64,000 bases of DNA from Blakeslea trispora. Lineage: Eukaryota > Mucoromycota > Mucoromycetes > Mucorales > Choanephoraceae. The notes beneath the pieces are model-generated. The model was not told where the DNA came from and ran no database searches. It was given only the letters and a program-made list of their open reading frames with translations. The DNA is taken from positions 186,001-250,000 of the forward strand of contig JAIWNE010000025.1 of NCBI GenBank assembly GCA_025331445.1. Direction: 5' to 3'. Position numbers and translations under genes: made by a program. Of the stretch, positions 36,386 through 48,400 are shown one piece after another (the stretch's first letter is position 1; each line of letters starts with the position of its first letter).

Positions 36386-39300
36386 TAGGATTGTATTAAG
36401 TAATTTAAAATATATAAAAGAAAAAAAAAAAAAGAAGAAGAGAGAAAGTAGCTTGCCAGCCTAAAGACTTTGTTCAAAGAAAAAAAAAAAAAGGGGAGAT
36501 ACAAGTAACACAAAATAAGTGAATTCCACGTGTAATTTCCATATGTGGTACTAGTAAGATGAAAGCCCAAAAACAAAAAAAAAAGGAACAGATCAAGACC
36601 TTTGATTTTTTTGCAAGGAAAAGTGAAGAATTTTCTTTTTGTGCTTGATTAGCAATGTTTCGAGTCAGTTCTATATAGTTTTGATAAGGAAAAAGACTTA
36701 TGGTAACCGTCTTGAGTTTGTATTCTGTTTTCTTTGCTGCTGGAAATAGTCAATTATAACCCATCCAACATTTAATATCTCATAGAAGAGTTCTTGATAA
36801 CAAAAAAAGGGCTCTTCTTTTTTGTTCATCATATATTCTGTTCCCCTTAATTCTGTTGTATTCATTACTATAATCTATCTTTAACATGTAGAATTTTTTT
36901 TTTTACTTTACAATAGAAGAATCAGCATGGAATTAGATACTATTGACATGATTATATGATAGGCTAAAGCACAAACTCACTGTTGCCTTGTGTTTTTTTC
37001 CTCATTTCAAGCAGAAGCAACTGCTCCTGTTCAGTATTAAGAATAACCATGTGTATTAAATCTAGACCACTTCCATAAGCAAAAAAAAAAAAAGAGAAAA
37101 GCGCAATAACAAAAGAAGAAACTGGGGGGGGGGACAGAATAGCTTTGTATGAATTGAAGTATCAAAAATCCCCTAGTTGTGTGGCTCTATAGCTTTCTTG
37201 AACAAGGGATCTAGAAAATTCGAAATACCACATCTCTTATCTTGAAGTTTTCAAATCAACAATTCTACATAGCATCAATGATGAATTCGCTGCATGGAAT
37301 CTGTTTCAATTTGGGAATCATCTCTTAAAAGAGCCCTATCCATGAAAATATTCAATATCTTCCATTTACTGTTTCTGAGGATTTGGCTTTGGTGGAGTGT
37401 TCAAACAATAGTCATTTCTAACTTCTATTCAGTACCCTAAACACGCAAAGATTTTGATTTATAGCACCATACAGTGTTAGATTTCAATCCAATAGGTATT
37501 CATAGTCTCAAACTATTATCATTTATCATCTAATCGAAAGACAGTGGTATACTAAGAAGATAATGTGAATACCCTAAATAAAATGAGCTTAACTTGCATT
37601 AATATATAGTGATTGCATGTCTTTTTAGATAAAGACAATGACTTGATAAGCCTCAGTAGATATGTAAGCAAAATCTACCTTTATAGTTGAAAGCTTGTCT
37701 AATTGATTAGCTGCTAATCAAAAGATATCGACAAAAATTCTTATAGGCTTAGAAGGGTAGCATGGTATATATACATATATATATAAAAGCAAAACTAACT
37801 CTGATTGAGATCTGTTGACATGCTTGTGTAAGAGTAAGCTGTATCCTATTGTGTTTAAAATTACCGAGAGAGAAGTTTGATCTGACACAAAAGCATGACA
37901 AGCGCTGTAGAACAAAAGCCTCCTGAGCCTTTGTTCTCTCTACAGCTGACTCTATACAAGTCAAAAATAACAGAATAAAGGCGATTAGTAGGTGAATTGC
38001 TTTGTTGATCAAGTTTAAGCAGATACATAATGCTCTATATGAAAGCACTCAAAAACTATTCATATACAAAAGATTCAACCTAAAGCTAAAATCAATTTAA
38101 CTTGTTTATATCTCTAATTTTTGGATATTAGGACACCCCTCTTTATCTCCTTACTTTTCTTTTTATAATAGAATTCTGTTTCTTTATTGTATATAAAGCA
38201 TACTCTGATAACATATGAATCAATGATTACTAAATATCATAAAAAAACACACCAGAAGCAGATCTTAATTTACTAGTTTTGAAATAAGCGATTATATATC
38301 TTGAATCTAACTTTGCAATTAACAATGAAAAGAATAGCGTTTTCTTTTTTCTTACTTTCGTTCTCGCATATCGGCTTAATTCGGAATAGCAATCAGCTTG
38401 TAATCATTGGCCTTAATCCTAGGGATAGGCATATCTCTTTACTCTTTTAGTTCATGGAGAAATGCAGTGTATCTCCGCAATAAAATTAAGTCCAAAAGAA
38501 AATGCTCCCTTTTGGATATCCTTACATTTTGCATGATAATCCCCTTCACGACTTTTTAATATCAAGCTGTATTTCATCATGAAATATCCTATTATTTTCT
38601 TGGTCCTTCCCTTTTATCTGGAATGGTATAGACTTAAGATACGATTACAATGAATTTGCTCGAGCACTCTACTGTGTGTACAGTCAGATCGAAAAACACT
38701 ATTGGAGTCAGAAATTGCCTAGTCTTATTTTTTCTTTTTTTTTTCTCCATAATCAGAGCTAAAATGATGACGAATCATACTGTATCATCAGTGAAATGTC
38801 TGATGTTGTAGGAAAAAAAAAGTTAGGAGATGGTATAAATATTACCAAATTACGCCCAATTTTTATATATGTATATATATATATAACAGAGCATTACTGA
38901 GCCTTTTTGATTCGTTAAGACTGTGGTTGATTCCTCCTAAGCTTAGTATTAACTAGCATAGGACATCAATTGCTCCTTCTTTTTTTATTTTAAAAAAAAG
39001 AATATTTATCAGTGCGCACAAGATAAGCCAATTAGCGATGCATGATTACCCCCACATTAATCAAAGGAATGTATCCTCTTCTTTGTTACTGTCTCTCTTT
39101 ATTGTTTGTTTCGCTAGTTTGAAAAAAAGCAAATAATAAAAATAGTGCTATGTAGAAAAACCAATTCTTAATAGAGCCGTAGCTGATATAAGCATAATCT
39201 TAACTCTAAGTTTCAGCTTCGTATCAACAAAAATTGAAATGAAATGTTGATTAGCTATCTTCTCCTCTTTCTGCTCTAGACCCCCTTGTCAAAACCATCC

Positions 39301-40915
39301 TTAGTTCTATGTGCACAGGCTCCCTGTTGTTTTTTTTATTTAGTCTGTAAGCTTATTACTTTAATGTAATGAATTGTCAGTGTACGTGTGTGTGTGTATA
39401 CATGGCTATCAGATAAGAGATATTTATAGATATATGCACACATGTAGAGAATACTCGTATATTTTTTGAAATAAGGCTGATCAAAATTAATTGAGCCAAG
39501 ATGGTATAATTATGGTAACATACCATTATCATCAACGTGGGTTTGATTTCAGTTGTAAGATGGAAATAACAGACGGCTCTAAAGCTGTAAGTATTCTGAA
39601 AATAGGAGTTGATTCTTGTTCCTTCTCCTTTACAAGCCGTACCCTTATGTTCTCGATGAATCTTGTTTTCCTATAACAATGCTGGTTAAAAGAAACATCA
39701 ACTATGGTGCCTTATTGTCTTCTTTAAAGATGAGACCACTATTGACCTTCATTTTGTTTAGAAGCAACTGTGCTTGCTTTTTTTTTTTAAAAAAAGAAAC
39801 CCCAAAAATAAAGTTACTGATTGAATAAACGGAGCAAAGTAATTAGTAGTCAAGTTGTCAATATTAAAGCAAAATAAGCTTGTCAAGCTTATTTTTTTGT
39901 GCACGGTGATAGAATGAACGTTGTCATTTTTTTTTATTTTATTGCGGTGACTCAAAATATCGGAATTTGATCCGCATTTTAGAAGACAAGCTCACTTGAT
40001 CTTGAACTGAGGGTAATGCATAAAGAATAGGTTTTTTTGATTTATTATATGTTGAGGCTGTGAACAGACTACACGTATGTTCGGAGTTGAAAGTTATTTA
40101 GAGGTATAATTCCATGATAACCACGCATTTAGCATGTGAAACAGAAGGCAACACGATCGATGACAGCCTATTGAAGGGAGTATAGAAAAAGATAAACAGA
40201 AAGTGCTAATAAACTTGATATTTTTTTTTTTAATAAGATCATCCTAGAGTCAACATGATGATATACAAAAAAAAAGAAGAAGAAGGAGCTATTTCTCGAG
40301 TATATCACTCACTGTCTAGATGGATTAAAAAAAAAAAAGAGAAAAAAAAAAAAGACAAAAAGAGAGAGAGAGAGAGGAGTATTTAAGCTTGGGTTGAAGG
40401 CAGAGAAACAAATATTTTGTTGCGAGCCTTCATTCTAAACACAGAGGTAAGGTTATATGCTATTTTACAAGGTCGATCTTCCATCAACTTTAATTTATAC
40501 TGTCTACTCCTTTTTTCTATTTTACCAGAATTCCCCTATTAAGCTTAGCCTACAATTTATTCTTGATTGACAAATAGAGTACGCGTTTAAACAGGAGACA
40601 AACATAAACTTTCTGTTGTACTCTCTAGGGGATTACTCAAAAGGAGAAAAAAAAACACAAAATTCAAGCAGGTAGACAGAGAATTGAGAAACCTCATCTT
40701 CTTTATAAATAGTTGTCGACTCTAGCCTTTTCTCTTCTTTTCTCTTCCTTTTTTTTTTCTCTCTCTCTTTTTTTATTTTTTAATTCTTATCATTCGTATC
40801 ATTCATTGTCTTGACAATTGAATTTATACACCAACTAATTATCTGTCTCATATATCGAAATTGCAATTTCATTATTCAAAAAAAAAAAAAGTGAATTTAT
40901 ACCCAAAACAACATC
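36386..40915. other. 4.5-kb AT-rich region without supported genes
   Basis: The longest gene-free stretch in the window. It has numerous A/T runs, a nine-G run at about 37123-37131, short TA repeats near 37765 and 38866, a GT repeat near 39387 and a GA repeat near 40362. No frame has believable composition or splice sites. A CT-rich tract at about 40730-40770 and an A-rich leader directly precede the zinc-finger gene, and a GTAAGG donor-like site at 40447 could belong to a 5'-UTR intron. Confidence 0.4.
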
Positions 40916-42075
40916 ATGGAAATTCTTGAACTTGTACACCAAGAGACTACATCTAGCTTTGAAAGGCCTTTTGAATGTACTTTTAAAGACTGCAAAAAAA
41001 CGTTTGGTAAATACAATAGTAGCATTACGAAAAAAAATAACAGAAGCATTAATAGCTATAATTAGGTCGACGATCCGACCTTGTTCGACACTCTCGTATT
41101 CATACTAATGACAGGTAATAGATAACGCCATCAAAGGGATATGGCTTGCTCATACATCTATCTCAATAGACCTTTTAAATGTCGAGAAGAAAACTGTGGC
41201 AAGAGTTTCATTCAGGTAATTAAAAACAAAAAAAAAGAGAAAAAAAAAAGCAAAATAAACAAAGCAAAAACCACCTGTTTGCTTGATTTAGGTAGACTAA
41301 ATTCTAGATTTTTAAATAGCGCTCCGCTTTGACCGTTCATATGCGCACGCATTCGGGTGAAAGACCACACATTTGCGAATTCCCCAATTGCAATCGTAGT
41401 TTCAGTGATAGTAGCTCACTTGCCAGACACAGGTAACAAGAAAAGATCTGTTTGTGTTCTTCAACTCTAATCGTTCTGTCGAATAGACGCACTCATACTG
41501 GAAAACGACCTTACAAATGCCCTTTTGATGGTTGCTCAAAGAGCTTTGTTCGTAAAACCATCTTGACAAAGCATATGAAAAGCGATCATACCATCAATGG
41601 CAGAAGACCCTCTGTTCAATGGCAGCCATTTATTGAGGAAAGACGTAGGGTCATGATTCAGGAACAACATCAACAGTTTCAACTCTATAAGCCATCAGCA
41701 ACATGTGCTTGCACAGATTGCTATTTTGGGAACAAAACGACCAATCAAGTCTTTACCTCTTCATCCACTTACTGGTCACCCCCTACTCCAGACTTATCTT
41801 TATATGAAAGTCCTTGCTTAAGCCAAGACGATGCATCGAGCAGTAGCAGCCCTTCTTCTCCCTCAAGTACTTCTTGGCCTTATTCAACTTATCAACAATC
41901 TTGCCAGCCTCCTCCACCACCTCAACCATCATTTAACAATTGGGCTTCTTCCAGCGTTTTTGATCGCAATGATCAAATTGTCTTGCCTAGTTTATCGCAG
42001 CTACTAATTCCTAAACAGCAAGAATGGCCATTGCTTCCAAGAAAAGATCATGGCGTCTCAATGAATTACGCATAA
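40916..42075 (+). CDS. C2H2 zinc-finger protein with four fingers
   Basis: Five exons (40916-41006, 41066-41114, 41170-41215, 41320-41432, 41487-42075) give 295 residues. Four tandem C2H2 fingers of the C-x4-C-x12-H-x3/4-H type occupy residues ~20-140: [36 protein letters not shown] and [12 protein letters not shown], linked by canonical H-T/S-G-E/K-R-P or ND-R-P linkers. Introns fall inside or between fingers. The remainder is Gln/Ser/Pro-rich, with a poly-Ser/Pro region ([25 protein letters not shown]) typical of activation or repression domains. A nuclear DNA-binding regulator is likely; the target is unknown. The first finger would be missed by single-frame reading because it is split by two introns. 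Confidence 0.85.
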
Positions 42076-42370
42076 GTAGTCTCACACAATGTAAATACCT
42101 TTCAATACTTTTTTTTTATTTTAAATATGCTTGCTCTTTATCACACGAAAAAAAAAATCCCCTATTTCTCCTTTCCCTTTCTCTCTCTCCCTCACTCGGT
42201 CTTTGTACCAATACTCTTTCAAATCTCCATCTTCTCTCCCCCTTTTTTTTATATGAAACTTAGCCTTACTTTTGATGTCTTATGCTCGTTTATTTTTATT
42301 ATGCACTTTTCTTGTTTATGCTTTTTATTATGGTTTAACTTTTTCTTTTTTTGATTTCTTGCACTTCAAA

Positions 42371-42392
42371 ACAAATAAATAAATAAATAAAT
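42371..42392 (+). repeat. (AAAT)n microsatellite
   Basis: About five tandem AAAT units just outside the 3' end of the coiled-coil gene (which ends at 42403 on the minus strand). They supply multiple AATAAA hexamers on the plus strand, suitable as a polyadenylation signal for the zinc-finger gene. Confidence 0.75.
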
Positions 42393-42402
42393 CTCACACT
42401 TT

Positions 42403-45086
42403 TCAAGCTTCTATCGCTAATTGAATCGAGTCTATTTCGCATTGAATTAATGCATCAAGTTCAGCATCTTCATTGGACTGTAATACATTAACTAATGTCG
42501 ATTTGGCATCTGCTAACTTTGTTTCTAGATCTTTTTCTATTTAAAAAAGTATAGATCAGACTTATTAGCTGATACAGAAGAAAACGTCTAAATGCAAAAT
42601 GTACTTTACTTGATGCTTTCTTTAACAAACCCTGTTGACGTATCAAGTCCACAAAGGCGTCTGCCTCTTTAATAAGCATTGCTCTATCTTGATCTGATGT
42701 TGAAGAATCTTGTTCTGTCTTTAATGAGTTATTCAGTATGATCTTTGTCTCTTTTATCTCAGCAGCTAAAGTGGCTGCTGTATCAAACTCGCTGTTCTTT
42801 AGTGCTAATTTCTTTCGTTTCTCAAGACTGCTGAGTTGTAGCTTAAGTTGGTGAACAAAGTCTTCGAATTGAATAAGGTTGTGTTCGGCTTCGCAAATTC
42901 TGGATTTTATGATTTGAATTGTGTCTGTTTTTTCTGATGCTGCATTGAACAAACTAAGAATACAAAGATGAATACCTCTGTTTAGTTATATGCTCAGCTC
43001 TCATTACTTTTGCATTTGGGACTGGTGTTCCAAGTCATCCTCTATCCTTTTTTGAATGACATCAGACAAAATCACGTCAAGATGAATGTTTGTCTGTTGT
43101 ACAATAACAAACTTCTTCTGATCGTCTTCTAATTGGTTTTGAAGCTTAATGAGCTCCTGTTTACTACGTTCTTGTTCTTGTTGATAGCGGTTGATGCTAT
43201 CTCTGAGCTCTTTTTCTTCTTGTTCTATCAGTAGCTATGTATGCTTGTCTTTTAGCTTTTCAAGAATAAAAAAGAAAGTAATAAACCATACTGATTTTTC
43301 TTCTACTTCTTGTTGTCTCTTTTGGATAGCTTGCCTTTCTTGAGAACTTTCACGCAATTCGTGTTCAAAAGGTTTGAGCTTTATCTTAATATCGTGATCT
43401 AGCTGATTGACTTGATGAACCACATTCTGATGCTGGCTTTCTAGCTCTTGAAGTCTTGAGCGCAACTCGCTTATTTCGTCCTAAATTCGAAGCAAAGAAG
43501 GAGTTGAGAATTCAGCAACAAACACAAGCAATCATACGAACCGTTATTTCTTGCGACTTTTGTTCTAGATTGGCCTTTTGTTTTTTTTCTGCATGAGTTG
43601 CTTCCTCTATTCTTTCGGTTAGTTCCAGATCACTTTTCTTCCACATGTCCGTATCAAAAGCGATTGAGCTTTGTTAAATCAAAAGTGAGTGAAAAAAGAA
43701 GTACTCTTGTTTGCTAATTTAGTTTTACCTCTTCATATGTTCTAGTTCAGCTTGTCGAGCTTCCATACTATGTATATCTTCGTCTGCTTTTCGTTGGATA
43801 TCTGCTGCAAACTTGGCATGTTGTCTTTCCTTATCTCCTTTTACTGCTTGAAGATATGAAAGAGCTTCTTTTAGCCCTACAGCTTCCTGCTTGGCTCCTT
43901 CTTGATACGCTTTCCAACCATCAACGATAGAGGAAAGTGTCTCTTGTGTTGTTTTGCCTTCTAAGGTATACATTTTCTTGGTTATGTTGTTTTGTTGATC
44001 AGACAAGGCTTGTAACTGAAGATAATCTTCTTTCGCCAATGCCTCCTTTTTCTTTGTCTCTATTTCTTGCAAGTATGAATTCAACTAGAATTTGACAGTC
44101 TTAGCAAGCAGAAGCATGACTATATTCTTGATTCCTTCTTACCTGATCCACCTCGCTTTTTATTCGCTTTTGTTTATCATATGCGTTTCTTGTGGCTTTT
44201 AGTTGATTCTGTTTTTCTTGAAGACAGCGTTGCCATTTTGCATTGGCCTTCATTAGCTTTAGTTCATTGTCAGGCTTGATGATAGACTTTGGTCTTGTTG
44301 CACTATCCTCAAAAGCTTGAAAAAATAAAAATCATGAAACATTGTAAAATTGAAGGGCAACAGACTTATATTACCAAATAAATTAACAGGGCCAGATGAC
44401 TCTAAGAGTGTTTCAGACGAATTTGAAGACCCATTTATAAAAGAAAAAGCCGATGTGGAGGGTATTTTGTGATGAGTCTTTTCAGACTGTGTTGAAGAGC
44501 TCATCGATAGATCCTAGCCATTTAAATTCGTATAAGACATTCTATTCAGATTGATCTTCTCACTAGATTCACTCACATCAAACATATCTTCAACAATAAA
44601 CGAATTGGAAAACCGAATAGGTTGTTTTCCTTTCAAAAAAAGTTGGTCATTTGAGCTTGACTTGTGAGATAAATGATCAGGGGAAATGTACAAAGAACTT
44701 CTATCGAGTTCATTGGATTGCTGTTCAAATGACCTCGCTCTTTTTTGCTGTTCGATATTGCCCGAATGCATTGAGAGATTGCTGGAATGATGAGAGCTGT
44801 AATTTGGTTTCCTTCTCTGATTAAAGCCATCAAAGGAAATTGATTTTTTTGAACTAGAATAAGAGGCACTTCCGAACTCTGTCTGATTAGTAGGAGCACT
44901 ATAGACAGCACCACCAGGTGGAGTGTTTCCAGTTTCCTGATAATAAACATTAATTCGTCCTCTTAGGTGACCGTTATCTATATTTGTTGATCCAAAAGTC
45001 GGGTAAGATACTGGTTGAAGCTCAGGCTGAGATGAATTCTTAGATGAAGGCGCGCTTGATTGATTAATAAAATAGAAACTTGACAT
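42403..45086 (-). CDS. Long coiled-coil protein of unknown function
   Basis: Nine exons on the minus strand (44577-45086, 44375-44513, 44143-44315, 43729-44084, 43542-43668, 43292-43480, 43008-43234, 42610-42953, 42403-42536) give 732 residues. The N-terminal ~215 residues are Ser/Asn/Gln-rich and probably disordered. From about residue 235 to the end the protein is nearly continuous heptad-like Glu/Lys/Gln/Leu sequence. Near the C-terminus, FDTAATLAAEIKETK resembles a UVR-type helix pair. An in-frame TAG at 44514-44516 is removed by an intron (44514-44576; GTGAGT donor, CTAG acceptor). One donor (after 43542) would be the unusual GTTCGT. No family is recognised; a scaffolding, trafficking or cytoskeletal role is possible. 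The DIRS element begins 94 bases upstream of its start codon. Confidence 0.7.
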
Positions 45087-45199
45087 TTTATCTGGTTGGA
45101 GGATATAAGCTTCAGTGAGAACAAACAAAAAAAAAAAGGAAAAGAAAAAGAAAATAAGGAGGGAAGAAAATAAAGCAAAAATTGCCTTTTAGACAATTA

Positions 45200-45305
45200 G
45201 AATACAAAATAAGACTGTGTAATCTGTGCTTAATCTTCTTTTATTTTTAATGTCAGCGAAAAGTTTTAAATTCTATTCTAAGTCTATTGTTGTATTTTTG
45301 ATCTT
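45200..45305 (+). repeat. Left inverted terminal repeat of the DIRS element
   Basis: 106 bases whose reverse complement is 49282-49387 without a visible mismatch. The outer extension 45181-45199 is not part of the repeat but is matched in the internal complementary region. Confidence 0.92.
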
Positions 45306-45338
45306 ATGAGCGAGCCAAAAGGGTGGGTGTGGTGGGCC

Positions 45339-45458
45339 GATTACACAGTCTTATTTTGTATTCTAATTGTCTAAAAGGCAATTCTGAGTGTCGAAACAAG
45401 TTCTCTCAGAATTTGTTGAGACTACGAATACAAAATAAGACTGTGTAATCTGTGCTTA
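45339..45458 (+). repeat. Internal complementary region (ICR) of the DIRS element
   Basis: Bases 45339-45383 are the reverse complement of the element's left end (from 45180), and the directly following bases to 45458 are the reverse complement of its right end (down from about 49432). The joint reads AATTCTGAG on the plus strand, so the ICR is a template of the circularised ends. In the accepted DIRS-1 replication model it allows completion of the termini and formation of a circle. The stop codon of the tyrosine recombinase frame (45456-45458) lies in its last bases. Confidence 0.88.
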
Positions 45459-48400
45459 TTCAGAGTTTAAAGTATCAACTGCGTCAAAGAATTGTTCATC
45501 AACCTCAATATCTTCAGTCGACGAAGACAACAGAGAATTGGTGAAATCAAATTGACTCAAATGTTCGCGGCGGTAATGAGCTTCAAAGACCTGAGAGTTT
45601 GCCCAGTTACCCATTGTGACCACGTCTTCTTTTGGTATTCCCATGCGTAAGGCGAGAGAGGAGGCAAGCGACCGGACAGAGACTCTGCTATCAGATGTTG
45701 ACAGCTTAACATAGGTCTTGAGCCAGATACCAATCGTACGAATTGCCAGAGGGGAGGCATGTGAAATAGTATTCACAAACAGATTCGTGCAAGAGGAGGG
45801 CGCCTGAGACCGATAACGCAAGAGAGCATTGAGCGTAAGGATAGGGCACATCAATGGATCAGCGTGGGGTTTTACCGCGAAAGATTTGATAATGCGACGG
45901 TGACCCCGTTTTTCCTTTGGAGCGACGACATCAAAGAGCAGCTGTTGATTGTCTTGGACTACAACGGATCCAAAAGGAATACGAGCCAAATCCGAAGGGC
46001 GTAAGAAGCAGACAAACGCAAGCAGAAAGGCGAGTTTTCTCTGCAGAGGTGCAAACTGCATTGTAGAGGGGTCTTCCATGCGCAAAGCACGGAAGGTGGG
46101 AGAGAGATCAATGGTGGGACGATGAATCCGGACTGGCGGGGCCAAGGCCTTCAGCGCATTCAGATATTTGCTGATGTTGCCGTCTTTGGAGAGAGAATTG
46201 GGATTTACGTGGAGGCGAGTTACAGCAGAGCGAGCAAGGAGAAGAGTTGCCACTTGGTACTTCTTCCTACGATGCAGATCACTTAAGAAATTGATCAGGT
46301 CGTCAGAGTGAAAAGTGTTCACGGCGACATGGTGGTGATGTGCCCACAGAACGAACAAGCGTTGAGCAGGCAAGTAAGAGCGGTTTGTAGTGGTATCTGC
46401 TAAGAGTGATTCAATCATGAGATCCTTGGTGTTGGCATTCAAGCCAGTTGAGGCTGCAAACCTAGACTTGATAGCCTCCACGCGGAGAGTCTCCAAGTTG
46501 GGTTGTGCAAAGGATGTGGTGTCGAAGGGGTCTTGGTCGACACACAATTCGGTGGTAGAATGATCGGAGGAGCTACACTCAGGCGTAGCAGTAGAGGATA
46601 CCAAAGAGCTTGAGTCCAGTATGGGACGATGATTGTCACCTGGCGAACACGATCGCGAAGAACTTTTTCGAGGCATCGTCCTATCAGATTCCAAGGCGGA
46701 TTCATATAAGGGTTCGACAGCTTGTTCCAATCCATGGTCAGCGCATCCATCCAAATGGATCCTGGATCCGCCATCCAAGAGACGTACCTTGGTAGGAGGT
46801 GGGTCGTCCGATCTGCGAACAGGTCTGTACAATGTGGCCCCCAAAGACGATCCAATCCTTGGAATATCCACGGGTGAATCTGCCAAAGGTTCTTGGTGAA
46901 GAAGCGGCGAGACTCGTAATCTGCTATTTCGTTCTGGACTCCTGGGACGTGTTGGGCTATGAGGAGAATCCCCCTTTGGAGGCACCATTTCCAAAGTTCG
47001 ATTGCCAGAAGAAGAAGGGATCTCGACTTCGTCCCTCCCTGCTTGTTGATGTATGAGAGAGAAGTGGTATTGTCCGTACGAATCAGCACTGTCATGTTCT
47101 TCAAGTTGGGAAACGTTTGTAAAGCTAGGTAAGCAGCTTGTAGTTCTCTCCAGTTGATCGACATGTTTGCTTCCGTAGGTGTCCAATAGCCATGTGCTAG
47201 TAGTGGCTGCTGGTTGTCCAGTGGTGCAAAGCAACCCCAACCCGTGTCGCTGGCATCGACATAGATTGTCTGGCTTGGGGTCTGAGCTATCAGGCTGCGG
47301 CCATTCCACACGTGTATATTGTCCTTCCACCACTGTAATTCCTGGGTGCAGGAGGGAGGCAGATGAACAGGGACATCCCAATCTTTTCTGTTGAAGACTG
47401 ATTCTGTCGTCAGTTGAAGAAGAAAGCGGGTGTACAGTCGAGCCGGCAGGATGGCAAATGTTGCTGCTTGGATTCGCATCGTTAAGCTCATAACCACCCG
47501 AGGGGGCTGAAATGGCTTCCGTAGAACCTGGCTGATCGACCTGCATAGATCCCTCAATTTCTTGGAGGAGAGATTGGCTGTCATGTTCTCCGTGTTCAGG
47601 ACAAAACCTAGATGTTCCAAATGTTGAGTTGGCAATAGGACCGACTTCTTTGGATTGACAAGCCAACCCAGTTCCTGAAGTTTGCCCATAACCAAGGAAG
47701 TGTGATGTTTTGCCTGGTCCTCCGAAGACGAGATGATGATCAAGTCGTCCAGATACATGCTCAGTCGAATGTTGTGGGTACGAGCCCAAAGCAAGAGAGG
47801 CTTGGTTAACTTGGTGAAGAGGAAAGGGACCACTGAAAGGCCAAAGGGAGTGGTCTTGAACTGATAGGTGATTCCTTTCCAAATGAACCGAAGAAAACGA
47901 CGTGAGGAAGGGTGAACTGGGATATGAAGAAACGCATCGGAGAGATCGATGGAAGTCATCCAATCGTGAGGTTGTAGGAGTCGAGATACGTCTTGGATTG
48001 TCTCCATCTTGAAGGTTGGACACACCACATATTTGTTCAGAGCCTTGAGGTTGAAGACAGGTCTGGACCCGCCTGTCTTCTTCGGGATTACAAACATAGA
48101 GCTGTAAAATCCCGGAATTTGTTGTTGATGGTATGGCACTACTTCGATTGCCTGTTTGTCTAGGAGAGCCGCTATTTCCTGAGACAGAAGCGGGTCCTGA
48201 GTCTGATCGAAGCAGATGATTGGTTTTCCGGCAGTGGTTGTGGGTGGAGGGGAATGGAACTGGATTTGATATCCTTCGCGAACGACGGAGAGCATCCAGT
48301 TGTTGTTGCAAATTGTTGTCCAGCCGGAAAGGAACATGGACAACCTTCCTCCTACCACGGAGCAGGATGTTACTGCTTCTTGGCATTGAAATGAGTGTTC

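Noticed and set aside
44514..44516. In-frame TAG suggesting that the coiled-coil gene is two genes or uses stop readthrough
   Set aside because: It is the last three bases of a well-formed intron (44514-44576, GTGAGT...CTAG) that preserves the frame.
46610..47394. Plus-strand frames inside the DIRS element
   Set aside because: Antisense to the RT/recombinase frames; no domain, explained by higher GC.
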